NCBI GenBank assembly: GCA_001792895.1
Contig: MARA01000004.1
Coordinates: 1,922,001-1,986,000, forward strand
Reading direction: 5' to 3'
Origin: Lentinus brumalis
Lineage: Eukaryota > Basidiomycota > Agaricomycetes > Polyporales > Polyporaceae
DNA length: 64,000 nucleotides
Shown here: positions 33,038 through 43,153 of the stretch, piece by piece
Layout: every line of letters begins with the position of its first letter
Position numbering within the stretch: the stretch's first letter is position 1
Made by a program: the position numbers and the translations under genes
Notes under the pieces: generated by a model
The model's database searches: none
What the model was told of the DNA's origin: nothing
Seen by the model: the letters and a program-made list of their open reading frames with translations, nothing else

Positions 33038-35622
33038 ATGCCACCCCGCAAGCGGACGAAGAAGGTCCAGCATGAAACCCCTGGGGAATCGGCCGCGCAG
33101 ATCGCGCGCCGTAATATTCGTGGCCGCCGAGGTGGCCTTAAGGATATGCCAGGCATGCCACTGGATATCCTGATTGAGGTGCGTTCAGCTCCGAGCTCGC
33201 GATGAAGGTTCTCGGGGATCAATAAATTTGGAATGCTTTAGATCTTTGGATTCATGCACCCGCGCGACTTGCTGAACCTCGCGCGCACGAGCAAGTCGTT
33301 CCGAGCTTTGCTCATGAGCCGCAGCTCGCACGCGATGTGGAGGGCGTCCATCGAGGGAGTCGAGGGGCTACCGAAGTGTCCACCATACATGAGCGAACCG
33401 GAATACATCAACCTCCTCTTCTTCCCGCACTGTCATGTGGGTGGCTCTCTGTTCACATCGATGCAAACACTAATCGAGTTGCGGTACAGGGCTGCTTGAA
33501 ACCAAACGTGCAGACGATTGTTTTCGAGTTCGCCGTGCGCTATTGCAACGCATGCAAGAAGGAGATGTGGGTATCAGATCAACGTGGTTGCTCATGATCT
33601 TAACGTACATCATATGCAGGCTCTTCGAGAGGGTTCATGCGTTCGACCTTTTACAAAGTATCAATGGCCTGGGCGGATTTACCGGCTTCCCCTTTGCCAT
33701 GATCAAGGATGGGTACGTCCATCAACTTGCTCTCACTAGCCGGACGTATGACCATTGTTATGGCAGCCACCATTTGCAATATCACAAGCCTGAAATTCTA
33801 GCCTTCCGCGCTCAATGGGACTTGCTGCCAGATGACGATAGCAAGAAGGTGTTTGCCGCAGCAGCTATTTCTCGAGTGAAGATGATGCATGAGGTACGTG
33901 CTATGGCCTTGTCACATCCACTGACCTGATCGACTCTCAGGCTCTCCCCGCACTTCACAAATGGCGAGATGAGCAGAAGAGCAAGAGGTCCGTCGAGCTT
34001 CATCAGATCAAGGTGGACCGCTTCCATTCGTGAGTATCTCGGTGGCATTTCCTTATACGTGTACTAAATGACTCGTTACATGTCCAGCATCACTGCAAAA
34101 CTGCGCCAGGAAGGTTGGGCTGAGGAGCTGGACCTCATGTCCAGCTGGCAGCAGAGAGCGATGCGAGACACGTTCGCGTCGAAAGCAGAGCCGCTGACTG
34201 AGCGAGGTGTGTCCTGTTCTCATCAGTGGGTGCGTCGCAGTACCCATGAACGCGTCTTAGGCTGGCAGAAAGTACGGGGCGGCGCTGTTGCGTACATGGA
34301 AGATATCAAGAAACGTCGCCTTGACGCGGCACGGCGAGTCCTTCTGCGGGGTCGCTTCGAATCATTCGCCAAGTCTCATGAGGCCTATCGCGGCGCGGAC
34401 TACAGAAGAACTGCCGATTCCGATCTTGAACCGCACCTCATGGACCTCGCTGTTATGGATGAATTCAGGGCTATACTCGACGTTGATAAGGACGCGGATA
34501 TGAGTATTCTGGACAACGCCGAGGAGATGCGCATCACATTCGACGACGCAATTCTTCGATGGCGAACGGATCGCAGGACCGAGTTCACGACTATGGTCAC
34601 CCAGTCGAAGCAGGTTCTCATACCCGAAGGCGCCGATCCTCTCACCCTATCCTCCGTCTTATTCGCTTGTCGCCTCTGCAAACGCGCTGACCTCCGTTAC
34701 CCGGAGGTGGTTGCGCATGTTTGTACCCGCGTCGTCAATCATGAGAAGGATCTCTACGCAAGTACTGCTGCAAGATACTGGTCGCCCCAATGCTCCCGAT
34801 CACCATGGAGCTCGAGGTATCTGTCGTTGTCGACTGATGCAATGGCTGCGCTCCCCTCTATCCTCAAAGCTTGTGGACTAGATCCGAAACACGCGACGTT
34901 GAAGCAGATGGACGATTGCGCCGCGAGGCTGACGTGCACAGGGTGTTCTATGGCTGTTACGGGGACCGTTGGAGGGGCGAAGACGAGACACTTTACGACA
35001 TATTTCACATATAATTGCTGGACTGCGGTGCGTTTCTCCGTCTGTTTCAGGCATCGTTAGACCTTGCGAGAACTGACTTCCTGTATAGCTTAACCGCGCT
35101 ATAGAAACCACGCAATGTATTCCTCGGGGGGCAAACCAGCTCGCGAGCATAATTGGGTTCGGGTGTCCAAGAAGGAAGAGAAAGCCATGAAGAAGCTCGA
35201 GGCTGATCCTGCAGCGCAGCGGAAGGCGATCGTCATCAGTAAATGGCTGCATGGTTGCAATTACTGTGATTATGCGGCACGTCCACGCAAGATGGCGATG
35301 CACCTCACGAGCCGGTCAGTAATTAATTCCTTTAGCTTCAAGAGTCCGTGCTGAGCGTGCTTGTAGTCATAATATCTCAGTCGAGGCCGAGGACGTCGGT
35401 ACCCATGCTTACAGACACCACGACGGCAAACCGAAACCGAATGCCGTATACCTCAAGCGGTTCGATGATGGCTCCGCCACGGCCGAGTATGGCTCGCTGA
35501 TCATGTCGCCACTCGGTTGGGATATGGACTCAGACTATGACTACGACTACGACTCGGACATCGGGCTCGATTTGGACATGGACATGTGGGATTGGGACAT
35601 GGACTTAGATTTCGATTTCTAG
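33038..35622 (+). CDS. F-box protein with C-terminal C2H2 finger and acidic tail (copy B)
   Basis: ATG at 33038 (MPPRKRTKKVQHETPGES). The F-box is split by an intron: MPGMPLDILIE | IFGFMHPRDLLNLARTSKSF. It is followed by CPPYMSEPEYINLLFFPHCHV and, after the next intron, GCLKPNVQTIVFEFAVRYCNAC. The middle helical region (KKRRLDAARRVLLRGRFESF, PHLMDLAVMDEF) is close to copy C. Zinc-type motifs are CRLCKRADLRYPEVVAHVC, RLTCTGC and the finger CNYCDYAARPRKMAMHLTSR|H, that is C-x2-C-x11-H-x4-H with an intron before the last His. The tail alternates Asp with Tyr, Leu, Met and Trp and ends LDFDF at 35622. It is probably an SCF substrate receptor; the target is unknown. Confidence 0.82.
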
Positions 35623-35948
35623 TCCACCCTTTCCAGAGGGGCGGTGAAGATATGTACTCCGGGTGCGCCTTTGATAGTTTTGCGCATTGACTTGTTTGCT
35701 TCCTTCACTAGCCATGTTCGGAACCTACTTCATCTACCCATGAGTACTCACCAGTAGTCCGCCCAGCCCTTTCTGCAGACCATAACACGAATTCATTCTG
35801 TATAAATCTCTATACGATTGCATGAGCACAGATTCAGTGGCATTCTGATCCAAGGCATCATCATGGCGGTAGGCTGTTGCGGCACGGCTTATTCCCCGAC
35901 CACATGCGTTCCTCTTCCTCCTAGCCCACCGGAATCACCACTTATTGT
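35623..35948. other. Intergenic region downstream of F-box gene B
   Basis: No gene was seen. It is presumably the 3' UTR of copy B followed by spacer up to the decayed F-box relic. Confidence 0.35.
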
Positions 35949-36114
35949 ATGCCACCACGCCGGCATACAAATTTGACTAAGGCGAGCCTTCCGGCTGAAG
36001 CAAGCATGCATGCTGCGTGTCGCAAGCTGCGTGGTCGCCGCGAGTACTGAAGGAGATGCTTAAACTGCCCATTGTGCTGATGATGGAAGTTCGCCTCAAG
36101 ATCTATGCATACCG
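35949..36114 (+). pseudogene. Decayed fragment of an F-box gene (5' exon relic)
   Basis: The start MPPRRHTNLTKASLPAE and later KLRGRR match exon 1 of copy C (MPPRKRLKNSQTSLPAE, NLRGRR). After RGRRE an out-of-frame TGA appears; one frame further on the match resumes as LKEMLKLPIVLMME against LKDMLEMPLDVLTE, up to a GT at 36089. Only about 12 nt remain of the intron before ATCTATGCAT, which resembles the ATCT..ATGCATCCG start of exon 2 with an internal deletion. Homology then stops. This is a dead, truncated fourth family member lying 213 bp upstream of live copy C. Confidence 0.75.
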
Positions 36115-36224
36115 TGCTTATCATAGAAGTATGATGAACACTAGTCAATTGCACCGCTGTGCTTGAGCTTTGCTTGAATTTACATGAATCGGGTTGGACG
36201 AGGTCCTCGCGCAGACGTGACCGA

Positions 36225-36241
36225 CACGTGACGTCACGCGT
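36225..36241. promoter_or_regulatory. Composite E-box / CRE / MCB element before F-box gene C
   Basis: The 17-mer CACGTGACGTCACGCGT overlaps CACGTG (36225-36230), the full CRE palindrome TGACGTCA (36229-36236) and ACGCGT (36236-36241), 87 bp before the ATG. Each is a known site class (bHLH, bZIP and MBF respectively). Use in vivo is inference. Confidence 0.55.
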
Positions 36242-36327
36242 TTATGTCACGATCTTGAGCACCGTGGATGGGCAGACGCCTGCGTCGTGCGTCCTCTCCC
36301 ATCGAGTCCCAGTCCGCCGCGACCATC

Positions 36328-38953
36328 ATGCCACCACGCAAACGCTTAAAGAATAGCCAGACAAGCCTCCCTGCTGAAGGGAGCGCGCAGGTTGTGCCAG
36401 CTGCCACGCGTCGCAACTTGCGCGGTCGTCGCGGGGGGCTGAAGGACATGTTAGAGATGCCGTTGGATGTGTTAACGGAGGTCCGTTGCTTATGTGCAGT
36501 CAGATTGATACGCAGTAATCTTCATGACGTTTACAGATCTTCACCTTCATGCATCCGCGGGACCTTCTCAACCTCGCCCGCACGAACACAGCGTTCCGCA
36601 CGTTCCTCCTGAAACGCTCGGCGCAGCAGCTTTGGAAGTCGTCTATGGCACATGTTGGCGACCTCCCTCCGTGCCCGACGTACATGAGTGAGCCTGAGTA
36701 CATCAACCTTCTTTTTCTCACACACTGCCATGTAAGTGTCTATGACGTGTTTCTTGGGGAAGGGCGCCGTTGATGGGCTGTCAATTCAAGAATTGCCTGA
36801 AGTCGAATGTCCAAACCGTTTACTTCGAGTTTTCGGCGCGCTACTGTACCTCTTGTAGGCCAAAGATGTCAGTAGTTGAGCCTTGCGAAGGCAGACCTGC
36901 AAGCACAATGTGCACGCTGAATATGCTTCTTCCACTCGCACAGGCTCCTGGAGGAATCAAATATTGCCCACCTGCTCGAAGAGATACAATCCGTTACACA
37001 AGAGAAAGTTTACTTACTCTCTGTCCGCGAAGCTCAATTGTACATTTCTTCGTATCTTCGGCCCCGTCCGTGTACTGAGATCGTCGCAGGAAATACCGAT
37101 GGCACAAGCCCGACGTCGATGCTCTGCAAGCGCGATGGAACTCTATTGATGACGTTTCAGCCAAGAAAGCGCTAGCTGTAGAGTATGTCGCTAGATATCA
37201 ATTAGTCCGCGAGGTGAGCACGAGTTGATGTCCTGATGCGCCTACTCATCCTGCACCTGAAGGCTGCCCAAGCATTTGCGAGCTGGAGAGATGCCCAGAA
37301 GGCTAGGAGATCAGCCGAGATTGAGCAGACGAAAGCAGATCGTCTGGAGGCGTCAGTACATTCGCGTGAATCTTACTTGCACAGGACTGACGTCTCTCGC
37401 TCATTCAGCATCAAAGCCAGGCTCCGCCGGGAGGGGATGAGTGAAGATCTTGAATGGATGGATAACCAACCGTTACATCGCAGTTTCAGGAAACAGTTCG
37501 CAAGCAAAGCTGAGACATTGACTGAGAAAAGTGAGTTGACTCAATGGGTACCCTGCGTTGAGCGACGACCTGGAATGAGTGCAGGTTGGAAGAAGATTCG
37601 TCATGAAGCCATGGCCTACATGGAAGGTATCAAGAGAAAACGGCTTGACGCTGCGCGTAGAGCTGTTCTGCGAGATCGTTTCGAGCTGTTCGCCAAGGCT
37701 GTCAAAGCCTATCGTGACCCGGCGGTGCGACGGAAGAGGGAGTCTGACCTGAGTCCTCACATGGTCGACCTCGCTGTGATGGACGAGTTCAAGACGATCC
37801 TCGACGGCCCGGGAACCGCCGACTTGAGCATCCTCGAGGACTCGGACATGATGCGTAGCAAGTTGGACGCCGCCCACCTTCGTTGGCGCGAAGATCGCAA
37901 AATGGAGCTGACGGCCATGGTCAGACACGCCCTGGACGTACCGGATGGCGTCGACCCCCTTACACTCGCTTGTGCCTTGTTCCGCTGTGAAGTGTGCGAC
38001 CGCGCCGACCTGCAATATCCAGACGTGGTCGCTCACATCTGCGCACGCGGTTTCGGCCATGTCCAAGACATGTACGGTACCACTGCTTCAGACTTCTGGT
38101 CGCGCAAAGGTTCCCGATCACCGTGGAGCGCGAAGGAGCTCTCGTTCTCGACTTCAGCGTCATCACTTTTCCTGCCTATCCTACAAGCAAGTGGACTTGA
38201 TCCTAACTCTGCCACAATTCGGGATGTCAACAGCTGCCCGGCGAGGCTGATATGCGAAGGATGTTCCGGAAGTGGTCATATCAGCAGCTGTACTATGGGC
38301 GCCGACCAGACCATCAAGGAGAGCTACACATGTATGACGCCTATGACTGCTGGACCGCAGTAAGTGCCTAGTGCATCCGCGAGCCTTACAGTTCACTGAG
38401 TTACGGACCCAGCTCGCACATAGCCTCAAGAAACAGAAATGCGGTGTCGCTTTCGGTGGAGGGCGTCGAGATCACCGATGGAAGCGCGTCAACGAAGCGG
38501 AAGAGAAGGCCATTGCTGCCGCCGAGCATGCTCCGCCACTTGCTGTCATCTGGGATGTCGAATGGGATGAATTGCTTCATGGATGTGAATATTGCGAATA
38601 CATCGCGTTTCGGAAGAGAATGTCTAAACATCTCAAGAGACAGTGAGTGCCATTCGCTGTGTAGCCCACTGATCAAACCACTTCACGAACGTCGTGCTGA
38701 CTAGTCGTATAGTCACAACATCGAGGCCACCGATGACGATCTGGACGTAGAGCACTGCTATATCCACTACGACGGGGAGCCGACGATGCCAAAGATGTCC
38801 CTGAGACGCTACGACGACGGGAGGGTCAAAGCCGAGTACTGCCCCGTTGGGCTTGGGTTTGCGTTCGAATCCATCTTCCCGTGGCTTGCCGAGCCTGCCG
38901 GGTTCGACTATGACGACGACGGCATATGGGACTCGGACGATGATATACTGTAG
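36328..38953 (+). CDS. F-box protein with C-terminal C2H2 finger (copy C)
   Basis: ATG at 36328 (MPPRKRLKNSQTSLPAEG). Exon 1 ends LDVLTE at 36480 and exon 2 starts IFTFMHPRDLLNLARTNTAF at 36537, forming the F-box. It continues CPTYMSEPEYINLLFLTHCHV, then NCLKSNVQTVYFEFSARYCTSC. The middle part carries KRKRLDAARRAVLRDRFELF and PHMVDLAVMDEFKTILD. Zinc-type motifs are CEVCDRADLQYPDVVAHIC, RLICEGC and CEYCEYIAFRKRMSKHLKRQ|H (C-x2-C-x11-H-x4-H, intron before the last His). A short acidic tail, DDGIWDSDDDIL, ends at 38953. It is closest to copy B and shares its intron positions, which supports local duplication. Confidence 0.82.
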
Positions 38954-40156
38954 CCTATCGGCTCTATCCATCAGGAACGTCAGTTACACCTCGCCCTAGG
39001 GTGTCGCCACCGACAGGCATCATGGACAACGGGGGCCTTACGTGCGCTGCTTGGCGCCATCCGAGCCAGATATCCCTAAGTACAACCCTGCCAACTGCTA
39101 TCCCTCCCTGCCCCCACACATTCACCGTCATCTTGCTGGCTCTCATTTAGCTTCTTACTATCGCGCCAACTCTTGTATCTTGCCACATCATAAGTATCAC
39201 GCGTCCTGCAACAGTTTACTCCACTCCGACGCAGTATTCATGGGCCGGGTCAATGCCCGTACGTTCCGTTACTTACTTGGTAGTCCGCAGATCGCTCGAA
39301 TAGGCTCGAATACGTCGGGACCGGTCCACGGTAAGGAGCCGTAATGTTCAGCCTCAAGCAACTTGATGGAGACTCGGCTTGACTGTGCCGGACCGACTAT
39401 CGGAGTCGAGGTGCGTAAGTATAAGAACTCATCAATGTACGTTCGTGCCCGCCCAGTAACTCACCCGCTGCTCACCTTCGCCAACCTGATTGGAAGCAAG
39501 CCCGAATGACTCTGGCCTCATCGTCATACGCTTCCCTCTGCTCACTTGCACCTGCCGGCTTCGCCATGCCCTTCTCCTCATGATATACGTTACAGTGGGC
39601 CAAGTGCGCGCGCTCAACGGGATATCTTGGAGTCTCGACGTTCTCAGCGGTCTTGCACCAGGCTTCGCCTTCATCAACTTTCCATCATTGAACAACTTTT
39701 CCTCTCTTCCCAAGAGGCTACTTGGCTGCACCACCTAAGATGCCGCACGTGTCGCAAGGGAACATCGCACCAAAGGTAGTTGTGGGGCGTCAGACCTGAT
39801 TGTATTACTAACTAACCAGCGACTGCCCTAAACATGTGGGGGACCTTTTCCTCGCATGCGAGACTAGTAAGGTAAAAAAGGGGAGGGATCACAGGATAGC
39901 AAGCAAGAGGAGAGAGGTAGCTAGAAAGCGTCCGAGTCCGTGCGCACAACAGCTCGACAAGTAACACCTAAAGGGAGGAGGTAGTGGTATCGTAGCAGCA
40001 AGATCTACAATGGGGCCCTGAATAGTCCGAGAGCTATAGCTATAGATGGCGCCCTAGCCAGTCCGTTGTCCATGTACAGGTATGTAGCGGGGGTGGTCTT
40101 CGTCGTAAGGGATCACGAGTGTCCGAGGGGGCTAGCTGATGATGGGGATGACCCGC
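38954..40156. other. Convergent 1.2-kb intergenic region
   Basis: No gene was supported. ORFs near 39430-39740 on both strands lack a good start or any family signature. A short self-complementary GAGCTATAGCTATAG occurs at about 40031-40045. Probably 3' UTRs plus spacer. Confidence 0.35.
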
Positions 40157-41720
40157 TTAGAACGCGAGGACGGCAGCCGCGAGGGCAACGACGCCGAGGA
40201 ACGCGGACGACGCGGCCTTGGACGCGGCGCCGTTGCTCTTGCCCGATGCGGACGCGGAGGGCGCAGCAGCGGCAGAGGTCGCGCCGCTGGGTGCAGCCTG
40301 GGCGTTCGAGGAGGTCGCGGCGCCAGAGTCGACGGCGTTGTTGATGGGGGCCATGTCCTGGGGGATCATCTTGGGTGCGTCACCGCTCATGTCGATGAAG
40401 CCGTCGTCCTTGAGCGTCTCGGGGTTGGCACCGAGGAAGGCACGGGTGTACATGACGTTCTCGAGAACGGAGCTGTGAGCCCACTCGGGGAGCGCTGCCA
40501 TGTCGATGCTCGCACCCCACGAGGCGGCCTTCTCGTTGCTGCCGGTCATGGTGTTGGTGTACGCCATCATGGCAGCCATGTCCGAGCTGTTGGAGACCGC
40601 GGAGCCCATCATCGACCCGACGGAAGTGCCGGCCTGGGACGATGCGGGGGGGTTGATCATACCGAACATGCCCTTCTGGCAATGGCCGGGGGTGCCGCAG
40701 TAGAAGTAGGTCGGGTTCGTGTCGTTGACAACCTGGGTGAACGTGAACGGCGCGTCGTGCTCGCCAGACGCGAAGGGCGCGTCCGAGGTCTTGTTGCAGA
40801 TCTCGAGGGCGGACGACTTGGTGACGGTGTGGTTCTTGGCGTTCCACACGAACATGACCGTGTCACCGACGGAGGCGTTTACGGCGAAGGGGACGTAGCG
40901 GAGGACACCCTGGGTGGGAGCGACAATGACGGTGTGGGTCGCACCACTGCCCTTGCTGCCGGAGTAGCTGCCGTCGTTGCTGGAGCCCTGGGTGGAGGAG
41001 GGCGTCCACGACGCGGGAGGCGCACCGTAGGAAGCAACGCATTCTGATGGTCGCAGTCAGGATTCCGCCACATGCCTTAGCAACAAATGGAACTTACGCT
41101 GGACGCAGTCGTTGTAGCCGGAACCGCCCCAGTTCGTGTAGCCGGAACCGTACGCGCTGGAGGTGCTCGTCGCAGCAGCGGTGCTCTGGGAGTCATAGCC
41201 GCCCTGGGTAGAGGACGACTCGTAGCTGCCCTGGGTGCTCTTGGAATCGTAGCCGCCCTGGGTGGAGGACGACTCGTAGCTGCCTTGGGTGCTCTTGGAA
41301 TCGTAGCTGCCCTGGGTGCTGGAGTACGAGTTGTCCTTCGAGCTGGAGTACGAGTTGTCGTAGGACTTGCCGTAGTCGCTAGATGATGACGACGACGACG
41401 ACGACTTGCCGTAGTCCCCGGACGACTTGCCGTAATCGCCAGATGACGAGCCGTAGTTGCCGGACGATGACGAAGAGGACTTGCCGTAGTCGCCGGAGTT
41501 GTAGCCGCTGCCGCTCGAGGAGGACTTGGAGGACTCGGTGGCCATCGCGGAGGAAGCGACCGCGCTAGAACTGTTCGGCCGCGATGCAGTTAGTATCCAA
41601 ATTGGGCATGCACACGAAGAGTGAGTGAACGCACGCGGACATGTCCATCTTCTCGTTGGTGGGGGCCGCGGCGACGAAGCCGACGAGAAGGGCGGAGCTA
41701 AGGATAGTAGAGAAGCGCAT
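40157..41720 (-). CDS. GPI-anchored cupredoxin protein with a Ser/Tyr/Gly-rich repeat region
   Basis: ATG at 41720 gives the signal peptide MRFSTILSSALLVGFVAAAP. A phase-2 intron joins the next exon, which is a long Ser/Tyr/Gly/Asp low-complexity stretch (units such as SSGDYGKS) followed by five 9-residue repeats of the form STQG[SG]Y[DE]S[KSQ]. After a third junction (NDCVQ|CVASYG) comes a plastocyanin-like domain: THTVIVAPTQGVLRYVPFAV, GDTVMFVWNAKNHTVTKSS and FYCGTPGHCQKGMFGMI, with the His, Cys, His and Met copper ligands in place. The C-terminus is Ala/Ser-rich and ends in a hydrophobic GPI-type signal (FLGVVALAAAVLAF) at 40157. It is probably a cell-wall or surface copper protein of about 500 residues; electron-transfer partners are unknown. 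Confidence 0.88.
41190..41330 (-). repeat. Five 27-bp coding tandem repeats in the cupredoxin gene
   Basis: Imperfect 27-bp units encode STQGSYDSK, STQGSYESS, STQGGYDSK, STQGSYESS and STQGGYDSQ. Units alternate D and E forms, which suggests duplication of a 54-bp pair. Length variation between strains is likely. Confidence 0.8.
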
Positions 41721-41914
41721 CGTGATACGTGAACCGTCGAGGTGTGGAAGTGTCGGCAAAGGACAAGGATAGGTGAGTCAATCTAGACGTCGAAAGGCCT
41801 CCCTGGAGGTTTTGCAGCTAGCTGGCCCCTATCAAAGGAGGTGATCTGCAGTCGTGCATAGCGGTCAGTACGCGGCTGAGAGAAGAGCAGGAGAAGAGCG
41901 ACGCACCCCGAAGA

Positions 41915-42165
41915 ACGAAAAAAGAAGGAGAGAAAGACGAGTACAACTCGACTTCGAGAGCGAAAGAACGAAGGGGGCGAACGAAAAGGTTGGCGGACAG
42001 AACGCGCGCGGACTCGTGTTTATATTGCGGGGGCAGCGTCTCGGAGATTGAAGCCGCCATGGCGACAGATCACCTCGTCCCGGTGTCCCAAACCAACGGC
42101 TCGAGTCCCAGCCAATCAGTGTATTATTTGGATTATTCCGGCGGCGGGGCCAATGGGGCTGCCCA
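41915..42165 (-). promoter_or_regulatory. Promoter of the cupredoxin gene: CT tract, TATA-like box, CCAAT motifs
   Basis: Read on the minus strand there is a pyrimidine tract (complement of the purine run at about 41915-41975) and a TATA-like CAATATAAAC at about 42018-42027. CCAAT pentamers appear on the plus strand at about 42112 (AGCCAATCAG) and 42150 (GGCCAATGGG). The TATA/CT-tract layout is typical of strongly expressed fungal genes. Confidence 0.5.
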
Positions 42166-43153
42166 GCACAGATCTGCCATGGCCTCGCGACTGCTGCCAT
42201 CACGACTCTCACACTCGCCCACTTCTCCTACACACGCGAAAATAACCCTCTGCGCCGCCCTCCTCGTTCATCATGCCACCCTCGTTTGCACCTCTCCACT
42301 CGCATCACTCTCACATTGGTTTTGTCGGCCTTCTCGACAGGCTCACGTATTCTCGAGCGGCGTTACCAGCCTCCGTACCGATGTCCTGGTCAGCATACCC
42401 AAAGCTCAGGTACGGCTTGGATCATGATCGTGATGCAGGGGCACTGAAAACTCGCACCGATCGAGTCTGGGCTTCGCAGTGCTTTGTATGAACCCTCTCG
42501 TGCAATCCGCGTGTCCGAGTCTTGCGACAGAATCATGGCGATCGACGTCCCGCAGGACGTGCACGAACGGGAGACAGCTCCCGCCAACTACATGGCCACC
42601 TGCTGTGCATGCTGCCTCGATGAGACAGACGGACCAGTGCTGTCACTGTTCGCAGCAGCCACTGCGTCAGATACTTGATGCACGCTCCGGCGGACGCCCG
42701 AGGCAATGAAGGTCCACACAGCGCTGGCGACAATCACAGCTCGTATCAGTTCGTTGACGTGCAGCTACTGCACGACGTCCCCGCTTCCAACCCGCCGGGC
42801 ATCTCAAGTCAAGCTCAAGGCCGAGCGAATTCGTTATCGAGCTAGCGTACAATACGTCAATCACCTGCCGAGTACTCTAAGTAGGTAACTGTCCGGGATC
42901 GCTATCATAACACCACAGAGTGAACGTACAAGATCTATCACAACACATTGCCAAAACTGATACAGCAGAACAGCCTCACATACTAAACCACAGCACCGGC
43001 CCCACAGGAGGATACAGGAAATGTCTTGTGCGGATGCGGGGACTAACGTGTCGCATGCCCGGTCGGGCACACGCTACCGGTTGTATGTAAGCCGTTGCGT
43101 ATCGATAACCCACGAAGAACGTTTCCTTCCACCGACAACCTGGTACCGACCTC
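42166..43153. other. Intergenic region with no supported gene
   Basis: Several short ORFs occur on both strands, but none has a family signature or convincing splice pattern. The part next to 43153 is probably the 3' UTR of the Mso1-like gene. Confidence 0.35.

Noticed and set aside
39432..39738. Overlapping ORFs on both strands in the 39-40 kb gap
   Set aside because: No family signature; each looks like a chance open frame.
40157..41047. Long plus-strand Gly/Arg/Val-rich ORF opposite the cupredoxin exon
   Set aside because: It is the antisense shadow of a GC-rich real exon with clear copper-site motifs on the minus strand.
42058..42427. Plus-strand ORF starting MATDHLVPVSQTNG
   Set aside because: It covers the CCAAT and TATA motifs that fit the promoter of the minus-strand cupredoxin gene, and the rest is low-information sequence.
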